DNA of 64,000 nt from Microbacterium sp. Gd 4-13 (GCF_003095395.1 NZ_QEIJ01000002.1:310001-374000), one strand, 5' to 3'; positions 8,915 to 18,266 are shown, numbered from the stretch's first letter. A program made the numbers and translations. The notes: generated by a model from the letters alone, not told the origin.

Positions 8915-9295
8915 ATGTCGGTGAGTTTTGCGGAAATCCGAGGCGCGACCGAAGGGGTCTTCTCCGAGGGGTGCAGCACCCGGACGGTGCTCGATCACAT
9001 CATGAGCAAGTGGGGTGTCCTCGTGCTCTCCTCGCTGTCGGACGGGACGCTGCGCTGGGGGGCGCTGCGCCGAGCCATCGACGGCATCAGCGAGAAGATG
9101 CTCGCGAGCACCCTCAAGACCCTCTGTGATGACGGTCTCGTGCACCGGGAGTCGTTCCCGTCGGTGCCGCCGCACGTCGAGTACAGCCTCACGCCCCTGG
9201 GACGTGACCTCATGGAGCGCATGCTGCCGCTGGTGGAGTGGGTCGCGCAGAACGCCGAGACGATGATCGGTCCCGAGACCCGCCCCGCGGCTTAG
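8915..9295 (+). CDS. HxlR-family transcriptional regulator
   Basis: This is a winged-helix regulator of 126 residues with the family pattern: LDHIMSKWGVLVLSSL, then LRRAIDGISEKMLASTLKTL as recognition region, then wing HVEYSLTPLG. An N-terminal cysteine (GCSTR, residue 19) sits where several HxlR/QorR proteins sense quinones or electrophiles; the sensing role is inferred. It is divergent from the quinone reductase it probably represses. The stop overlaps the stop of the convergent uracil permease gene by 4 nt. Confidence 0.88.
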   Translation: MSVSFAEIRGATEGVFSEGCSTRTVLDHIMSKWGVLVLSSLSDGTLRWGALRRAIDGISEKMLASTLKTLCDDGLVHRESFPSVPPHVEYSLTPLGRDLMERMLPLVEWVAQNAETMIGPETRPAA

Positions 9296-10611
9296 AGCGG
9301 ATCGCCGCCGAGGGGGCCGACCGCGGGGATCGGTCCGCCGTCGTCGGCGCCGGTCTTGCGCAGGCGCGCGATCGCGTTGCCGAGGTGGTAGATCACGAGC
9401 GCGGCCACCGAGCCGAGCACGATGGCGCCGAGCTGGAAGTCACCCCACTGCATCGTGAAGCCGGCGATCGCGAGCACGAGAGCGACGGCGCCGGTGTACT
9501 GGTTGACCGGGCGCGAGAAGTCCACGCGGTTGTCGACCCAGATCTTGATGCCGATGATGCCGATGAGCCCGTACAGGGCGGTCGTGACGCCGCCGAGAAC
9601 CCCGGGCGGAATGGTGTTGAAGACCGCGCCGATCTTCGGCGAGAGGCTCAGCACGATCGCCGCGGCTCCCGCGACCCAGTACACCGCGGTCGAGTAGACG
9701 CGGGTCGCCGCCATGACGCCGATGTTCTCGCCGTAGGTCGTCGTGCCCGAGCCGCCGAAGAGGCCGGCGAGGGTGGTCGCCGCGCCGTCGGCGATCAGCG
9801 CGCGGCCGGTCGAACGGTTGACCGACGCATCCGTCATCGTCGCCACACCGCGCACGTGGCCGACGTTCTCGGCGACGAGAACGAGCACGACGGGGAGGAA
9901 CATCGCGATGACCGACCAGGTCTGCGGCGAGGTGACATCCGCGAGCTGGAACGCGGGGAAGCCGATCCACGCCGCATCCGCCACCGGGGTGAAGTCGATC
10001 TCGTTCTGGATGAGGGCGGCGATGTACCCGACGATCACGCCGAGGAAGATCGAGATGCGCCCGAGGAAACCGCGGAACAGCACGCTGAAGAGGATCACCG
10101 CGGCGAGCGTGATGGTTCCGGTCAGCGGCGCCTCGCGGAACGACGTCCAGGCGACGGGGGCGAGGTTGAACCCGATGAGGGCGACGATCGCACCGGCGAC
10201 CACCGGCGGCATGAGGCGATCGACCCAGCCGAGGCCCGCGAACTGCACGATCACACCGACGGCGGCCAGCAGCAGCCCGACCGCGACGATGCCCGCGAGG
10301 GCCGACCCCGTGCCGGCGGTAGCGGTCGCCGCGGTGATCGGAGCGATGAACGCGAACGACGACCCGAGGTAGCTGGGCAGCTTGTTGCGGGTGACCACGA
10401 GGAAGAGCAGCGTTCCGACGCCCGAGAAGAAGAGGGTCGTCGAGACGGGGAAGCCGGTGAGCACCGGCACGAGGAACGTCGCGCCGAACATGGCGATGAC
10501 GTGCTGGATGCCGATCGCGACGGTCGCTCCCCAGTTCATGCGCTCATCGGGGGCGACGACGGCCCCGGGGGCGACGGTGCGGCCGTTTCCGTGCAGCTTC
10601 CATAGCGCCAT
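9292..10611 (-). CDS. uraA: NCS2-family uracil/xanthine permease (UraA-like)
   Basis: A proton-coupled nucleobase importer of 439 residues with about 14 membrane segments in the UraA fold. Family marks are the start (LHGNGRTVAPGAVVAPDERMNWGATVAIGIQH, in part), PSYLGSSFAFIAP, the signature near LVLVAENVGHVRG and the substrate loop GGSGTTTYGENIGVMA. Uracil is the likely substrate because the N-terminal and loop motifs match uracil permeases better than xanthine permeases, but this cannot be settled by eye. ATG 10611 is preceded by GGAGG at a normal distance. The context is purine genes, so nucleobase salvage fits. Confidence 0.88.
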   Translation of the reverse strand: MALWKLHGNGRTVAPGAVVAPDERMNWGATVAIGIQHVIAMFGATFLVPVLTGFPVSTTLFFSGVGTLLFLVVTRNKLPSYLGSSFAFIAPITAATATAGTGSALAGIVAVGLLLAAVGVIVQFAGLGWVDRLMPPVVAGAIVALIGFNLAPVAWTSFREAPLTGTITLAAVILFSVLFRGFLGRISIFLGVIVGYIAALIQNEIDFTPVADAAWIGFPAFQLADVTSPQTWSVIAMFLPVVLVLVAENVGHVRGVATMTDASVNRSTGRALIADGAATTLAGLFGGSGTTTYGENIGVMAATRVYSTAVYWVAGAAAIVLSLSPKIGAVFNTIPPGVLGGVTTALYGLIGIIGIKIWVDNRVDFSRPVNQYTGAVALVLAIAGFTMQWGDFQLGAIVLGSVAALVIYHLGNAIARLRKTGADDGGPIPAVGPLGGDPL

Positions 10612-10780
10612 GGTGTTCCTCCCGGAGATTCGCTCACGTCACCTTACCGACGCGGGCGGCCGCCGCCGTGCGAGAGCACGGACCGCCCCGCGAGCGCACG
10701 GCATGCGGCCGCGCCGATCCCGTGCGCCCGGGGGTACCCCGTGCGCTCGGCGTGCCCGATCGGTGCTCTACGGTATGCGG

Positions 10781-11245
10781 ATGGAGATGCGTCGTCGGGG
10801 ATCGTTCGTGCTCGCGGTGGGGATGCTCGCGTCGGCCGGTCTCTTGTCCGGATGCGCGCCGCTGATGACGTGGACCGCCCCGCCCGCCGCGCCGGCGGCC
10901 GGGGCGACCCCGGCCGAGAGTGTCGCGCCCGCGGACGGTGAGGGCGACGATTGGGTGGTCGTCTCCTTCGACGATCGGGAGGCCGAGTCCGATCTCGATC
11001 CGATGGACGAGCTGCTCGAGACCGAGCTCGCAGCCGACCGGGCGCTCGCCGACGCGGACGCGGGATGGATCGACGGGAACGACGTCGGCGACGGCACCTA
11101 CGAGCTCTACTTCGTCGGGGACGACACGGAGGAGATGTGGATGCTGCTCGAACCGGTCTTCGCCGACGCCCCGGTCCCGTGGTCGGAGGTACGGCTCTAC
11201 GACGGGTTCGACGACCCGACGCCTCGCGTGATCACGCCGCGGTGA
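10781..11245 (+). CDS. Small acidic lipoprotein, function unknown
   Basis: A secreted lipoprotein of about 154 residues. A basic N-terminus and hydrophobic stretch end in a lipobox (LLSGC). A Pro/Ala-rich linker and a very acidic domain follow (DDREAESDLDPMDELLETEL, then a GDGTYELYFVGDDTEEMW segment). I do not recognise a family. Three in-frame ATGs lie at 10775, 10781 and 10787. The middle one is chosen because the -10-like TACGGT (10769-10774) ends six bases before it, the leaderless spacing seen for other genes here. The last 14 bases overlap the convergent purC. Confidence 0.75.
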   Translation: MEMRRRGSFVLAVGMLASAGLLSGCAPLMTWTAPPAAPAAGATPAESVAPADGEGDDWVVVSFDDREAESDLDPMDELLETELAADRALADADAGWIDGNDVGDGTYELYFVGDDTEEMWMLLEPVFADAPVPWSEVRLYDGFDDPTPRVITPR

Positions 11246-12155
11246 GGCGCTCGAGCAGCTCGGCGTAGCGGTCGCGGGTGCGCTCGACGACGTCGGCGGG
11301 GAGCGCGGGCGGCTCGCCCTCGCGGTCGGACCAGTTCGCGGCGAGCCAGTCGCGCACGATCTGCTTGTCGAAGCTGGCCATGCGCTCCTCGGGCGTGGTT
11401 CCCGAGGCCCAGGCCGCCGCATCCCAGTATCGCGACGAGTCGCTCGTGAGCACCTCGTCGGCCAGCGTCAGGGTGCCGGCCGCGTCGCGACCGAACTCGA
11501 ACTTCGTGTCGGCCAGGATGAGCCCGTGCTCCTCGGCGGTCGCCGCCGCGCGCCGGTAGATCTCCAGCGACGTGTCGCGCAGCTGCGCCGCGCTCTCGGC
11601 GCCGACGATCTCCACGGTGCGTTCGAACGAGATGTTCTCGTCGTGCTCGCCGAGGGGTGCCTTGAACGCGGGGGTGAAGATCGGCTCGGGCAGCCGGTCG
11701 CCGTTGGACAGGCCCGTGGGCAGGGCGATGCCGCACACGGTTCCCGACGCCCGGTACTCGGCCCACCCGGATCCCGTGAGGTAGCCGCGCACGACGCACT
11801 CGATGGGCTCCATCTCGAGCGAGCGCACCAGCATCGATCGGGCGACGACCTCTCGCGGGATGATCTCGCGAGGCTCCTCACCGACGAGCACGTGGTCGGC
11901 GATCAGGTGGTTCGGGATGCGAGGGCCCCCGTCGCCGCCGCCGAGACGGTCGAACCACCACAGGCTCAGCGCGGTGAGCAGCTCGCCCTTCTGGGGGATG
12001 CCGGGGGAGAGCACGTGATCGAAGGCGCTCACGCGGTCGCTCGCGACGACGAGCATGCGGTCGGTGGCCCCGTCGGAGCCGTCCGGCACGTAGAGATCGC
12101 GCACCTTCCCGGAGTAGACGTGACGCCAGCCGGGCAGTTCGGTCGTCGAGCTCAT
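11232..12155 (-). CDS. purC: PurC, SAICAR synthetase
   Basis: Phosphoribosylaminoimidazole-succinocarboxamide synthase has 307 residues, close to the long form found in actinobacteria and yeast. It joins CAIR and aspartate using ATP. Diagnostic segments are SGKVRDLYV, ASDRVSAFDHVL, PGIPQKGELLTALS, CVVRGYLTGSGWAEY and LADTKFEFG. A minus-strand GATAAT (12162-12167) ends six bases before the ATG, predicting a leaderless transcript. It stands alone, separated from purD and purM by unrelated genes. Confidence 0.97.
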   Translation of the reverse strand: MSSTTELPGWRHVYSGKVRDLYVPDGSDGATDRMLVVASDRVSAFDHVLSPGIPQKGELLTALSLWWFDRLGGGDGGPRIPNHLIADHVLVGEEPREIIPREVVARSMLVRSLEMEPIECVVRGYLTGSGWAEYRASGTVCGIALPTGLSNGDRLPEPIFTPAFKAPLGEHDENISFERTVEIVGAESAAQLRDTSLEIYRRAAATAEEHGLILADTKFEFGRDAAGTLTLADEVLTSDSSRYWDAAAWASGTTPEERMASFDKQIVRDWLAANWSDREGEPPALPADVVERTRDRYAELLERLTAA

Positions 12156-12236
12156 GCGCCCATTATCGCGGGGGCGGCGCGGTGCGCGATTCGGCGAGCC
12201 CGCCGGTGCGGTGGTGTCGCGCCGCCCGAAGGCGTA

Positions 12237-12252
12237 TAGTCCACGTGGACTA
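12237..12252. promoter_or_regulatory. Perfect 16-bp palindrome over the PadR-exporter promoter
   Basis: TAGTCCACGTGGACTA (12237-12252) is a perfect palindrome. It overlaps a good -10 hexamer TATAGT (12235-12240) 20-odd bases before the PadR gene's GGAG and ATG. Repressor binding here would block polymerase, so this is the likely autoregulatory operator of the PadR protein. Confidence 0.75.
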
Positions 12253-12271
12253 GTCGAGATGGAGTGACCGA

Positions 12272-12895
12272 ATGAGCGACGCCGCCCGCCTGACGCCCCT
12301 CGGGGTCGTCGTGCTCGCGCTCCTGCGCGAGGGCGAGATGCATCCGTACGAGATGATGCGGATGCTGCGTCAGCGCCGCGACGACCGGCTCGTGCGCATC
12401 CAGAACGGCACGTTTTACCACACCGTCTCGCGGCTCGAGCGGGCGGGGCTCGTCATCGAGGTGGGGGTCGATCGCGACGGCAACCGCCCCGAGCGCACCA
12501 CCTACCGGCTCACCGATGCGGGTGAGACGGCCGTCGTCGAATGGGTGCGCCGAGAGCTTCCTCGCATGGATCGCCCGGCGGAGTTCCGCATCGCGCTCGC
12601 CGAGGCCCACAACCTAGACCGGAACGAGGTCGTCGCTCTCCTCGCGGAGCGTCGCATCGCCCTCGTCGCCGAACTCGACGGGCATCGGGCGGGGCTCTCC
12701 GACTCCGCCACCCGGGGCGTCCCCGATCAGTTCCTCGTCGAGGTGAGCCGCCAGGCCGCCGTCCTCGACGCCGAGCTCGCCTGGCAGGACGCCCTTCACG
12801 CGCGCCTCGTCGACGGCTCGCTCCCGTGGGGGGTCGATGAGATCCCCGACCACGTACGTCACGCCAACGCCGCTATCCGAAAGTCCCTGTCATGA
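12272..12895 (+). CDS. PadR-family transcriptional repressor
   Basis: A PadR regulator of 207 residues. The N-terminal winged helix is LTPLGVVVLALLREGEMHPYEMMRMLRQRR, followed by the wing GNRPERTTYRLTDAGETAVVEWV and a C-terminal helical dimerisation domain (PF10400-like). GGAG seven bases upstream supports the ATG. It overlaps the next gene by ATGA, so regulator and exporter form one transcript. The palindrome at 12237-12252 is the expected site. PadR relatives beside drug pumps (for example LmrR) are induced by the drugs themselves. Confidence 0.9.
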   Translation: MSDAARLTPLGVVVLALLREGEMHPYEMMRMLRQRRDDRLVRIQNGTFYHTVSRLERAGLVIEVGVDRDGNRPERTTYRLTDAGETAVVEWVRRELPRMDRPAEFRIALAEAHNLDRNEVVALLAERRIALVAELDGHRAGLSDSATRGVPDQFLVEVSRQAAVLDAELAWQDALHARLVDGSLPWGVDEIPDHVRHANAAIRKSLS

Positions 12896-14406
12896 CTTCA
12901 CCGCGCACCGCGCCCGTCGCCACAGCCGCCCCCGAGAGAAGCCCCTGGCCCGCGCTCTTCGCGCTCGTCATCGGATTCTTCATGATCCTCGTCGACACCA
13001 CGATCGTCTCGGTCGCGAACCCCGCGATCAAGGCGGCCCTCGACCCCGCCACGACCAACCTCGACAACGTCGTGTGGGTCACCAGCGCGTACCTCCTCGC
13101 CTACGCGGTTCCGCTGCTGATCACCGGACGCCTCGGCGACCGCTTCGGCCCGAAGAACATCTACCTCATCGGTCTCGCCGTCTTCACCCTCGCCTCGCTC
13201 GCGTGCGGCCTGTCGGGCTCGCTCGAGGTGCTCGTGATCGCGCGCGCCGTGCAGGGGCTCGGCGCCGCGATGATGACTCCGCAGACGATGGCCGTCATCA
13301 CCCGCACCTTCCCGGCGAACCGCCGAGGCGCCGCCATGGGCCTGTGGGGAGCCACCGCGGGCGTCGCGACGCTCGTCGGGCCTCTCGCCGGCGGGCTTCT
13401 CGTCGACGGATTCGGCTGGGAATGGATCTTCTTCGTCAACATCCCTGTCGGCGTGATCGCGTTCGTCGCGGCCTGGCGTCTCGTCCCGAAGCTCACGACG
13501 AGCCCGCACCGGTTCGACATCCTCGGCGTGATCCTCAGCGCGATCGCCCTGTTCCTGATCGTGTTCGGCCTGCAGGAGGGTGAGCACTACGACTGGGCGG
13601 GCTGGGTGTGGGCGATGATCGCCGCCGGCGTCGTCGTGCTCGCGGTCTTCATCTGGACGCAGGCCCGCACGAAGGCCGAGCCGCTCGTGCCTCTGGCGCT
13701 CTTCCGGGAGCGCAACTTCTCGGTGTCGAATCTCGCGATCACCACGGTCGGATTCACCGTGACGAGCATGACGCTGCCGCTGTTCTTCTTCATCCAGCTC
13801 GCCCGCGGGCTCACTCCGACCCAGTCGGCGCTCCTGCTGATCCCGATGGCGGTTCTGTCGGGCGTGCTCGCGCCCTTCGCCGGCCGGCTGCTCGACCGCA
13901 CCGACCCGCGTTTCCTGCTGGTGCCCGGACTCGCACTCGTGGCCGGATCGCTCGTCTGGTATTCGACGCTGATGAACCTCGACACCCCGATCTGGATGTT
14001 CCTCCTGCCCTCCGCGATGATGGGCATCGGCAACGCGGGCATGTGGGGCCCCCTGGCGACCACCGCGACGCGGATGCTGCCGCGCGATCAGGCGGGCGCC
14101 GGCGCGGGCATCTACAACGCCACCCGCACGATCGGTTCGGTGCTCGGCTCGGCTGCGATCGCCGCGTTCATGCAGTCGCGGCTCGAGGCCAACCTCCCCG
14201 GCGCGTCGGATGCGACCAGCGGGTTCGCCGGCGGAACGCTGCCTGCCGCGGTGGCCGGGCCCTTCGCCGAGGCGATGTCGCAGACGATCCTGCTTCCGGC
14301 CGCCGTGATGGTGGTCGGCATCGTCGCCGTGCTCTTCCTCCGGCGCCCCACGGTGATCCCGGCCCGCGGGGCCGCGCGGGCCGATCGCGCGGTCGTCGAG
14401 AACTGA
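12892..14406 (+). CDS. DHA2-family MFS multidrug exporter (EmrB/QacA type)
   Basis: A 14-helix proton-driven exporter of 504 residues. Family motifs are LVDTTIVSVANPAI (motif D1), LGDRFGPKNIYLIGL (motif A) and the motif-C region GATAGVATLVGPLAGGLLVDGFGWEWIFFVNIPVG. Its neighbour and co-transcribed gene is a PadR repressor, so inducible drug or solvent resistance is likely. The substrate cannot be told from the sequence. It ends before a hairpin (14414-14460) shared with the convergent MerR gene. Confidence 0.9.
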   Translation: MTSPRTAPVATAAPERSPWPALFALVIGFFMILVDTTIVSVANPAIKAALDPATTNLDNVVWVTSAYLLAYAVPLLITGRLGDRFGPKNIYLIGLAVFTLASLACGLSGSLEVLVIARAVQGLGAAMMTPQTMAVITRTFPANRRGAAMGLWGATAGVATLVGPLAGGLLVDGFGWEWIFFVNIPVGVIAFVAAWRLVPKLTTSPHRFDILGVILSAIALFLIVFGLQEGEHYDWAGWVWAMIAAGVVVLAVFIWTQARTKAEPLVPLALFRERNFSVSNLAITTVGFTVTSMTLPLFFFIQLARGLTPTQSALLLIPMAVLSGVLAPFAGRLLDRTDPRFLLVPGLALVAGSLVWYSTLMNLDTPIWMFLLPSAMMGIGNAGMWGPLATTATRMLPRDQAGAGAGIYNATRTIGSVLGSAAIAAFMQSRLEANLPGASDATSGFAGGTLPAAVAGPFAEAMSQTILLPAAVMVVGIVAVLFLRRPTVIPARGAARADRAVVEN

Positions 14407-14413
14407 CGCGATG

Positions 14414-14460
14414 CCGGATGCGGGGGGCACGGCGCCGGGGCGTCGGTCCTCAGCATCCGG
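14414..14460. terminator. Inverted repeat between convergent exporter and MerR genes
   Basis: CCGGATGC (14414-14421) and GCATCCGG (14453-14460) form an 8-bp stem with a 31-nt loop between two convergent genes. It is a plausible bidirectional terminator, but the loop is long and there is no U-run. Confidence 0.45.
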
Positions 14461-14472
14461 GATCGGCTCGTC

Positions 14473-14841
14473 TCACTCCTGGTCGGTCAGGGCGAGGAAG
14501 TCGTCGACGGCGGCGAGGTCGCGGCGGAGCTTCTCGCCGCGTGATCTCGCCGCTTCGGCGAAGTGGGTGCGGCGCTCGGGGCTCAGGGCGGCGAGCGGAT
14601 GCTGCGGCGAGGCGTCGCGCGAGGCGGCGAGCTCGGCGATCTCGTCGAGGCTGAAGCCGAGCGGCTTCATGAGCATGACGAAGCGGCCCTTCTCCTCGTC
14701 GGCCTCCGAGTACACGCGGAAGTTGCCGTCGCTGCGCCCCGAGGGCGTGAGCAATCCGATCTCGTCCCAGTGCCGCAATGAGCGCTGCGAGAGACCGAGG
14801 CGGTCGGCGAGCTCGCCGATGTGCATCGTGCGGTCGCCCAT
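14473..14841 (-). CDS. MerR-family transcriptional regulator
   Basis: A short MerR regulator of 122 residues. The N-terminal winged helix (MHIGELADRLGLSQRSLRHW, then DEIGLL) and the coiled-coil dimerisation helix after residue 75 are visible. No cysteine cluster for metal sensing is present, so it is not a classic metal MerR. ATG 14841 is chosen over the internal ATG at 14826 because GGAG lies six bases upstream. It is divergent from the SulP transporter, with a perfect palindrome between them. Confidence 0.87.
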   Translation of the reverse strand: MGDRTMHIGELADRLGLSQRSLRHWDEIGLLTPSGRSDGNFRVYSEADEEKGRFVMLMKPLGFSLDEIAELAASRDASPQHPLAALSPERRTHFAEAARSRGEKLRRDLAAVDDFLALTDQE

Positions 14842-14854
14842 GTCGCTCCAACCA

Positions 14855-14870
14855 ACCCTTACGTAAGGGT
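14855..14870. promoter_or_regulatory. MerR-type operator between MerR and SulP genes
   Basis: ACCCTTACGTAAGGGT (14855-14870) is a perfect 16-bp palindrome in the MerR-operator style (inverted CCTTAC/GTAAGG). A -10-like TAGAGT (14870-14875) abuts it on the sulP side, so the palindrome would sit in the spacer of the sulP promoter, as MerR activators require. The -35 is poor, which also fits activation. Confidence 0.75.
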
Positions 14871-14974
14871 AGAGTTTCTCCCGGCGGTCTCTCCGCCTCC
14901 TCCATTCTCTTCGCCCGGCGTGCTCGCGCCGCCCCGGCGCGCGACCCCATCCCTTCAGATCCCCGGGAGTCTCC

Positions 14975-16480
14975 ATGTCCATCGCCCTCGCCGGCCCCGC
15001 GCGGCCCCGCATCGAACCCACCGTCCTGCAGGCGCTGCGGAGCCCGCGCCTGCTCACCCGCGAGGTGCTGGCGGGGCTCGTGGTGGCGATCGCGTTGATC
15101 CCCGAGGCCATCGCGTTCTCGATCATCGCGGGCGTCGATCCGCGCGTCGGACTCTTCTCTTCGTTCGTGATGGCCGTCGCCATCGCGTTCCTCGGTGGTC
15201 GTCCCGCGATGATCACGGCGGCCACCGGCGCGGTTGCGCTGGTGATCGCCCCCGTCGTCCGAGACCACGGCATGGACTACTTCATCGCGACCGTGCTGCT
15301 GGGCGGGGCCATCCAGATCGTGCTCGCCGTGCTCGGGGTGGCCAAGCTCATGCGCTTCATTCCGCGCAGCGTCATGGTGGGCTTCGTCAACGCGCTCGCG
15401 ATCCTCATCTTCATCTCGCAGGTGCCGCACCTCATCGGCGTCCCCTGGGCGGTCTATCCCCTGACGGCCGCGGGCCTTCTGGTGATGTTCCTCATGCCGC
15501 GTCTCACGCGTGTCGTGCCGGCGCCGCTGGTCGCCATCGTGCTGCTCACGGCGGCCGTCGTCGTCTTCTCGATCGCGGTGCCGACGGTCGGAGATCAGGG
15601 CGAGCTGCCGCGGAGCCTGCCCGAGCTCTTCCTGCCGCAGGTGCCCCTCACCCTCGACACGCTCGCGATCATCGCGCCGTACGCCCTGGCGATGGCGGTG
15701 GTCGGACTCCTCGAATCGCTGATGACGGCGAAGCTCGTCGACGAGATCACCGACACCCACTCGCCCAAGACCCGCGAGGCGTGGGCACAGGGCGCGGCCA
15801 ACATCCTCTCGGGAGCCTTCGGGGGCATGGGCGGCTGCGCGATGATCGGCCAGACGATGATCAACGTGAAGGCCTCGGGCGCCCGCACGCGCATCTCGAC
15901 GTTCCTGGCCGGCGTGTTCCTCCTGGTGCTGGTGCTCGTCTTCGGCGACGTGGTCGCGATCGTCCCGATGGCCGCGCTCGTGGCCGTCATGGTGGTCGTC
16001 TCGGTCGCGACCTTCGATTGGCACAGCGTGCGCCTGTCGACCCTGCGGCGCCTGCCCAAGAGCGAGACCGCCGTCATGGTGCTCACCGTCGCCGTGACCG
16101 TCTGGTCGCACAACCTCGCGATCGGGGTGATCGTGGGCGTGGTCGCCGCCATGGTGCTCTTCGCCCGTCGCGTGGCGCACTTCGCCACCGTGACCCGCAG
16201 CGACGCCGGCGACGACGCGGTGCGCTACACCGTCGACGGCGAGCTGTTCTTCGCGTCGAGCAACGACCTCACGACCCAGTTCGACTACGCGTCCGACCCC
16301 GATCGCGTGGTCGTCGACCTCTCACGCTCGCACGTCTGGGACGCCTCGACGGTGGCGGCCCTCGACGCGATCGAGACGAAGTACGCCGCGCACGGCAAGA
16401 GCGTCGTCTTCGAGGGGATGAACGAGGCGACGACAGCGTTCCACCGTCGGCTCAGCGGGGGCCTCGGCGCGGGCCACTGA
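14975..16480 (+). CDS. SulP-family anion transporter with STAS domain
   Basis: An SLC26/SulP membrane transporter of 501 residues. The helix 1-3 signature GLVVAIALIPEAIAFSIIAGVDP is clear, then about 12-14 helices, and a C-terminal cytoplasmic STAS domain from about residue 405 (YTVDGELFFASSNDLTTQF, then VVVDLSRSHVWDASTVAALD). Bacterial members carry sulfate, bicarbonate or C4 acids, and the substrate here is not determinable by sight. Control by the divergent MerR protein through 14855-14870 suggests inducible expression rather than housekeeping sulfate uptake. Confidence 0.88.
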   Translation: MSIALAGPARPRIEPTVLQALRSPRLLTREVLAGLVVAIALIPEAIAFSIIAGVDPRVGLFSSFVMAVAIAFLGGRPAMITAATGAVALVIAPVVRDHGMDYFIATVLLGGAIQIVLAVLGVAKLMRFIPRSVMVGFVNALAILIFISQVPHLIGVPWAVYPLTAAGLLVMFLMPRLTRVVPAPLVAIVLLTAAVVVFSIAVPTVGDQGELPRSLPELFLPQVPLTLDTLAIIAPYALAMAVVGLLESLMTAKLVDEITDTHSPKTREAWAQGAANILSGAFGGMGGCAMIGQTMINVKASGARTRISTFLAGVFLLVLVLVFGDVVAIVPMAALVAVMVVVSVATFDWHSVRLSTLRRLPKSETAVMVLTVAVTVWSHNLAIGVIVGVVAAMVLFARRVAHFATVTRSDAGDDAVRYTVDGELFFASSNDLTTQFDYASDPDRVVVDLSRSHVWDASTVAALDAIETKYAAHGKSVVFEGMNEATTAFHRRLSGGLGAGH

Positions 16481-16500
16481 GGCCGGGCGTTGCCGCGCGA

Positions 16501-17772
16501 TCAGTACGCGGCGACCCGCGCGGCGATGTCGGTGCGGTACTGACCGCCCTCGAGCTCGATCGCTTCGATCGCGCGGTACACGCTGGCACGCGCCTCGGCG
16601 AACGTCGTACCCAGCGCCACGACGCTCAGCACGCGGCCGCCGGTGGCGACCAGGCCGTCGTCGACGCGGGCGGTCGCGGCATGCGCGAGGTGCACGCCGT
16701 CGACGTCGGCCGCCGCATCCAGCCCGCGCAGGGTGCGCCCGGTGAGGGGCGCCTCCGGGTAGCCGGCGCTGGCGAGCACGACGGTCACCGCGGTGGCGTC
16801 GGCGAAGGCGGGCCGCGGGTGGCTCTCGAGGGTGCCGGAGGCCGTCGCCAGCAGCAGCTGCGACAGCGGGTCGACGAGGCGCGGCAGCACGACCTGGGTC
16901 TCGGGGTCGCCGAAGCGCGCGTTGAACTCGATCACGCGGACCCCGGCCTCGGTGAGGATGAGGCCGGCGTAGAGCAGCCCGATGAACGGCGTGCCCTCGG
17001 CGTCGAGCTGGCGGACGACGGGCTCGGCCACCTCGCGGGTGACCAGGTCGACGAACTCCTCCTCGCCGCCGAAGCGCTCCGACAGCCACGGCAGCGGCGA
17101 GTACGCGCCCATGCCGCCGGTGTTCGGGCCGGCGTCTGCGTCGCGTAGGCGCTTGTAGTCCTGCGCGGGGCTGAGGGGTCGAACGGTGTCGCCGTCGGAG
17201 AGGAAGAACAGCGACACCTCCGGGCCCTCGAGGAACTCCTCGATCAGCACGGGGCCGCGGGGGAGGAACGCCTCCGCGTGGCCGATGGCCTCGGCGCGGT
17301 CGCTCGTGACGATGACGCCCTTGCCCGAGGCGAGGCCGTCGGCCTTGACCACGTAGGGCGCGCCGAACTCGTCGAGAGCTGCGGCGACGGCGGCGGAGTC
17401 CTGGGCGCGCAGGGCACGGCCGGTGGGCACCCCCGCCGCATCCATCACCCGCTTCGCGAACGCCTTGGAGCCCTCGAGCTGCGCCGCCGCCTTGCCGGGG
17501 CCGAACACGGGGATGCCACGCGTGCGCAGTGCATCGGCGACGCCGGCGATGAGAGGCGCCTCGGGGCCGACGACGACCAGGTCGATCGACTCGTCGTCGG
17601 CGAAGGCCGTGACGGCGTCGGGGTCGTTCGGATCGAGGTCGACGAGGTGCGCGTCGGAGGCGATGCCGGCGTTGCCGGGCGCGGCGAAGATCGCGTGTGC
17701 CTCATCCTCCGAACGCAGGGCGAGGATGATGGCGTGCTCGCGCGCACCGGAGCCGAGGACGAGGATTCTCAC
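16501..17772 (-). CDS. purD: PurD, GAR synthetase
   Basis: Phosphoribosylamine-glycine ligase has 423 residues, the normal family length. It is an ATP-grasp enzyme of purine step two. Segments seen are [48 protein letters not shown] and [19 protein letters not shown]. The GTG start is supported by a minus-strand TAGGGT (17779-17784) ending six bases before it, so the mRNA is probably leaderless. It stands alone between the SulP gene (convergent, 20 bp) and the SCP-like gene (divergent). Confidence 0.97.
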   Translation of the reverse strand: MRILVLGSGAREHAIILALRSEDEAHAIFAAPGNAGIASDAHLVDLDPNDPDAVTAFADDESIDLVVVGPEAPLIAGVADALRTRGIPVFGPGKAAAQLEGSKAFAKRVMDAAGVPTGRALRAQDSAAVAAALDEFGAPYVVKADGLASGKGVIVTSDRAEAIGHAEAFLPRGPVLIEEFLEGPEVSLFFLSDGDTVRPLSPAQDYKRLRDADAGPNTGGMGAYSPLPWLSERFGGEEEFVDLVTREVAEPVVRQLDAEGTPFIGLLYAGLILTEAGVRVIEFNARFGDPETQVVLPRLVDPLSQLLLATASGTLESHPRPAFADATAVTVVLASAGYPEAPLTGRTLRGLDAAADVDGVHLAHAATARVDDGLVATGGRVLSVVALGTTFAEARASVYRAIEAIELEGGQYRTDIAARVAAY

Positions 17773-17897
17773 CCGCCCACCCTATCGACCGCGTTTTCGC
17801 GCGCGCTTGTTCAGAACGCAGGACGAATCGACGCGTAGGCGGTGCAGGGGCCGCGGCAGCGCCGTCTCTCCTGCATTCTGCGCGTAGCGTGGGGGCC

Positions 17898-18266
17898 ATG
17901 GCGCGACGCATCGAGACCGGCGACGGACGCGCGGCACTGGGGGCGGTCTCGGCCGCCGATGCCGCCGGCCACCCGCCGGCGCGCACCGACCTCGCAACCG
18001 CCGTGCGCTACCTGCTGCAGCTGCTGGTCGAGAAGGCTCCGGGCAACTCCGTCGAGGTGCGGGTTCCTCCGTTCGGTGCGGTCCAGGTGATCGAGGGGCC
18101 GCGGCACACCCGCGGCACGCCGCCGAACGTCGTCGAGACCGACGCCGCGACGTGGATCGCCCTGGCCACGGGCGGCGAGGAATGGGTGGATGCTGCGGCC
18201 GCGGGCCGCATCGTCGCGTCGGGCGTGCGAGCCGACCTCTCAGCCCTGCTTCCCCTGCGCCCCTGA
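17898..18266 (+). CDS. Sterol-carrier-like small protein (bacterial SCP family)
   Basis: A 122-residue cytoplasmic protein. The motif [36 protein letters not shown], followed by [23 protein letters not shown], is the actinobacterial SCP-like domain (the sterol-carrier fold also seen as the DinB/MDMPI C-terminus). Its ligand is unknown. ATG 17898 is preferred over an in-frame GTG at 17889. TAGCGT (17885-17890) ends seven bases upstream, so it may be leaderless. Its 3' end overlaps the convergent DUF916 gene by 27 bp. Confidence 0.78.
   Translation: MARRIETGDGRAALGAVSAADAAGHPPARTDLATAVRYLLQLLVEKAPGNSVEVRVPPFGAVQVIEGPRHTRGTPPNVVETDAATWIALATGGEEWVDAAAAGRIVASGVRADLSALLPLRP

Noticed and set aside
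18240..18266. The 27-bp tail-to-tail overlap as a sign of a wrong gene call
   Set aside because: Both proteins have clear domains up to near their ends, and short convergent overlaps are normal here (also 9292-9295 and 11232-11245).
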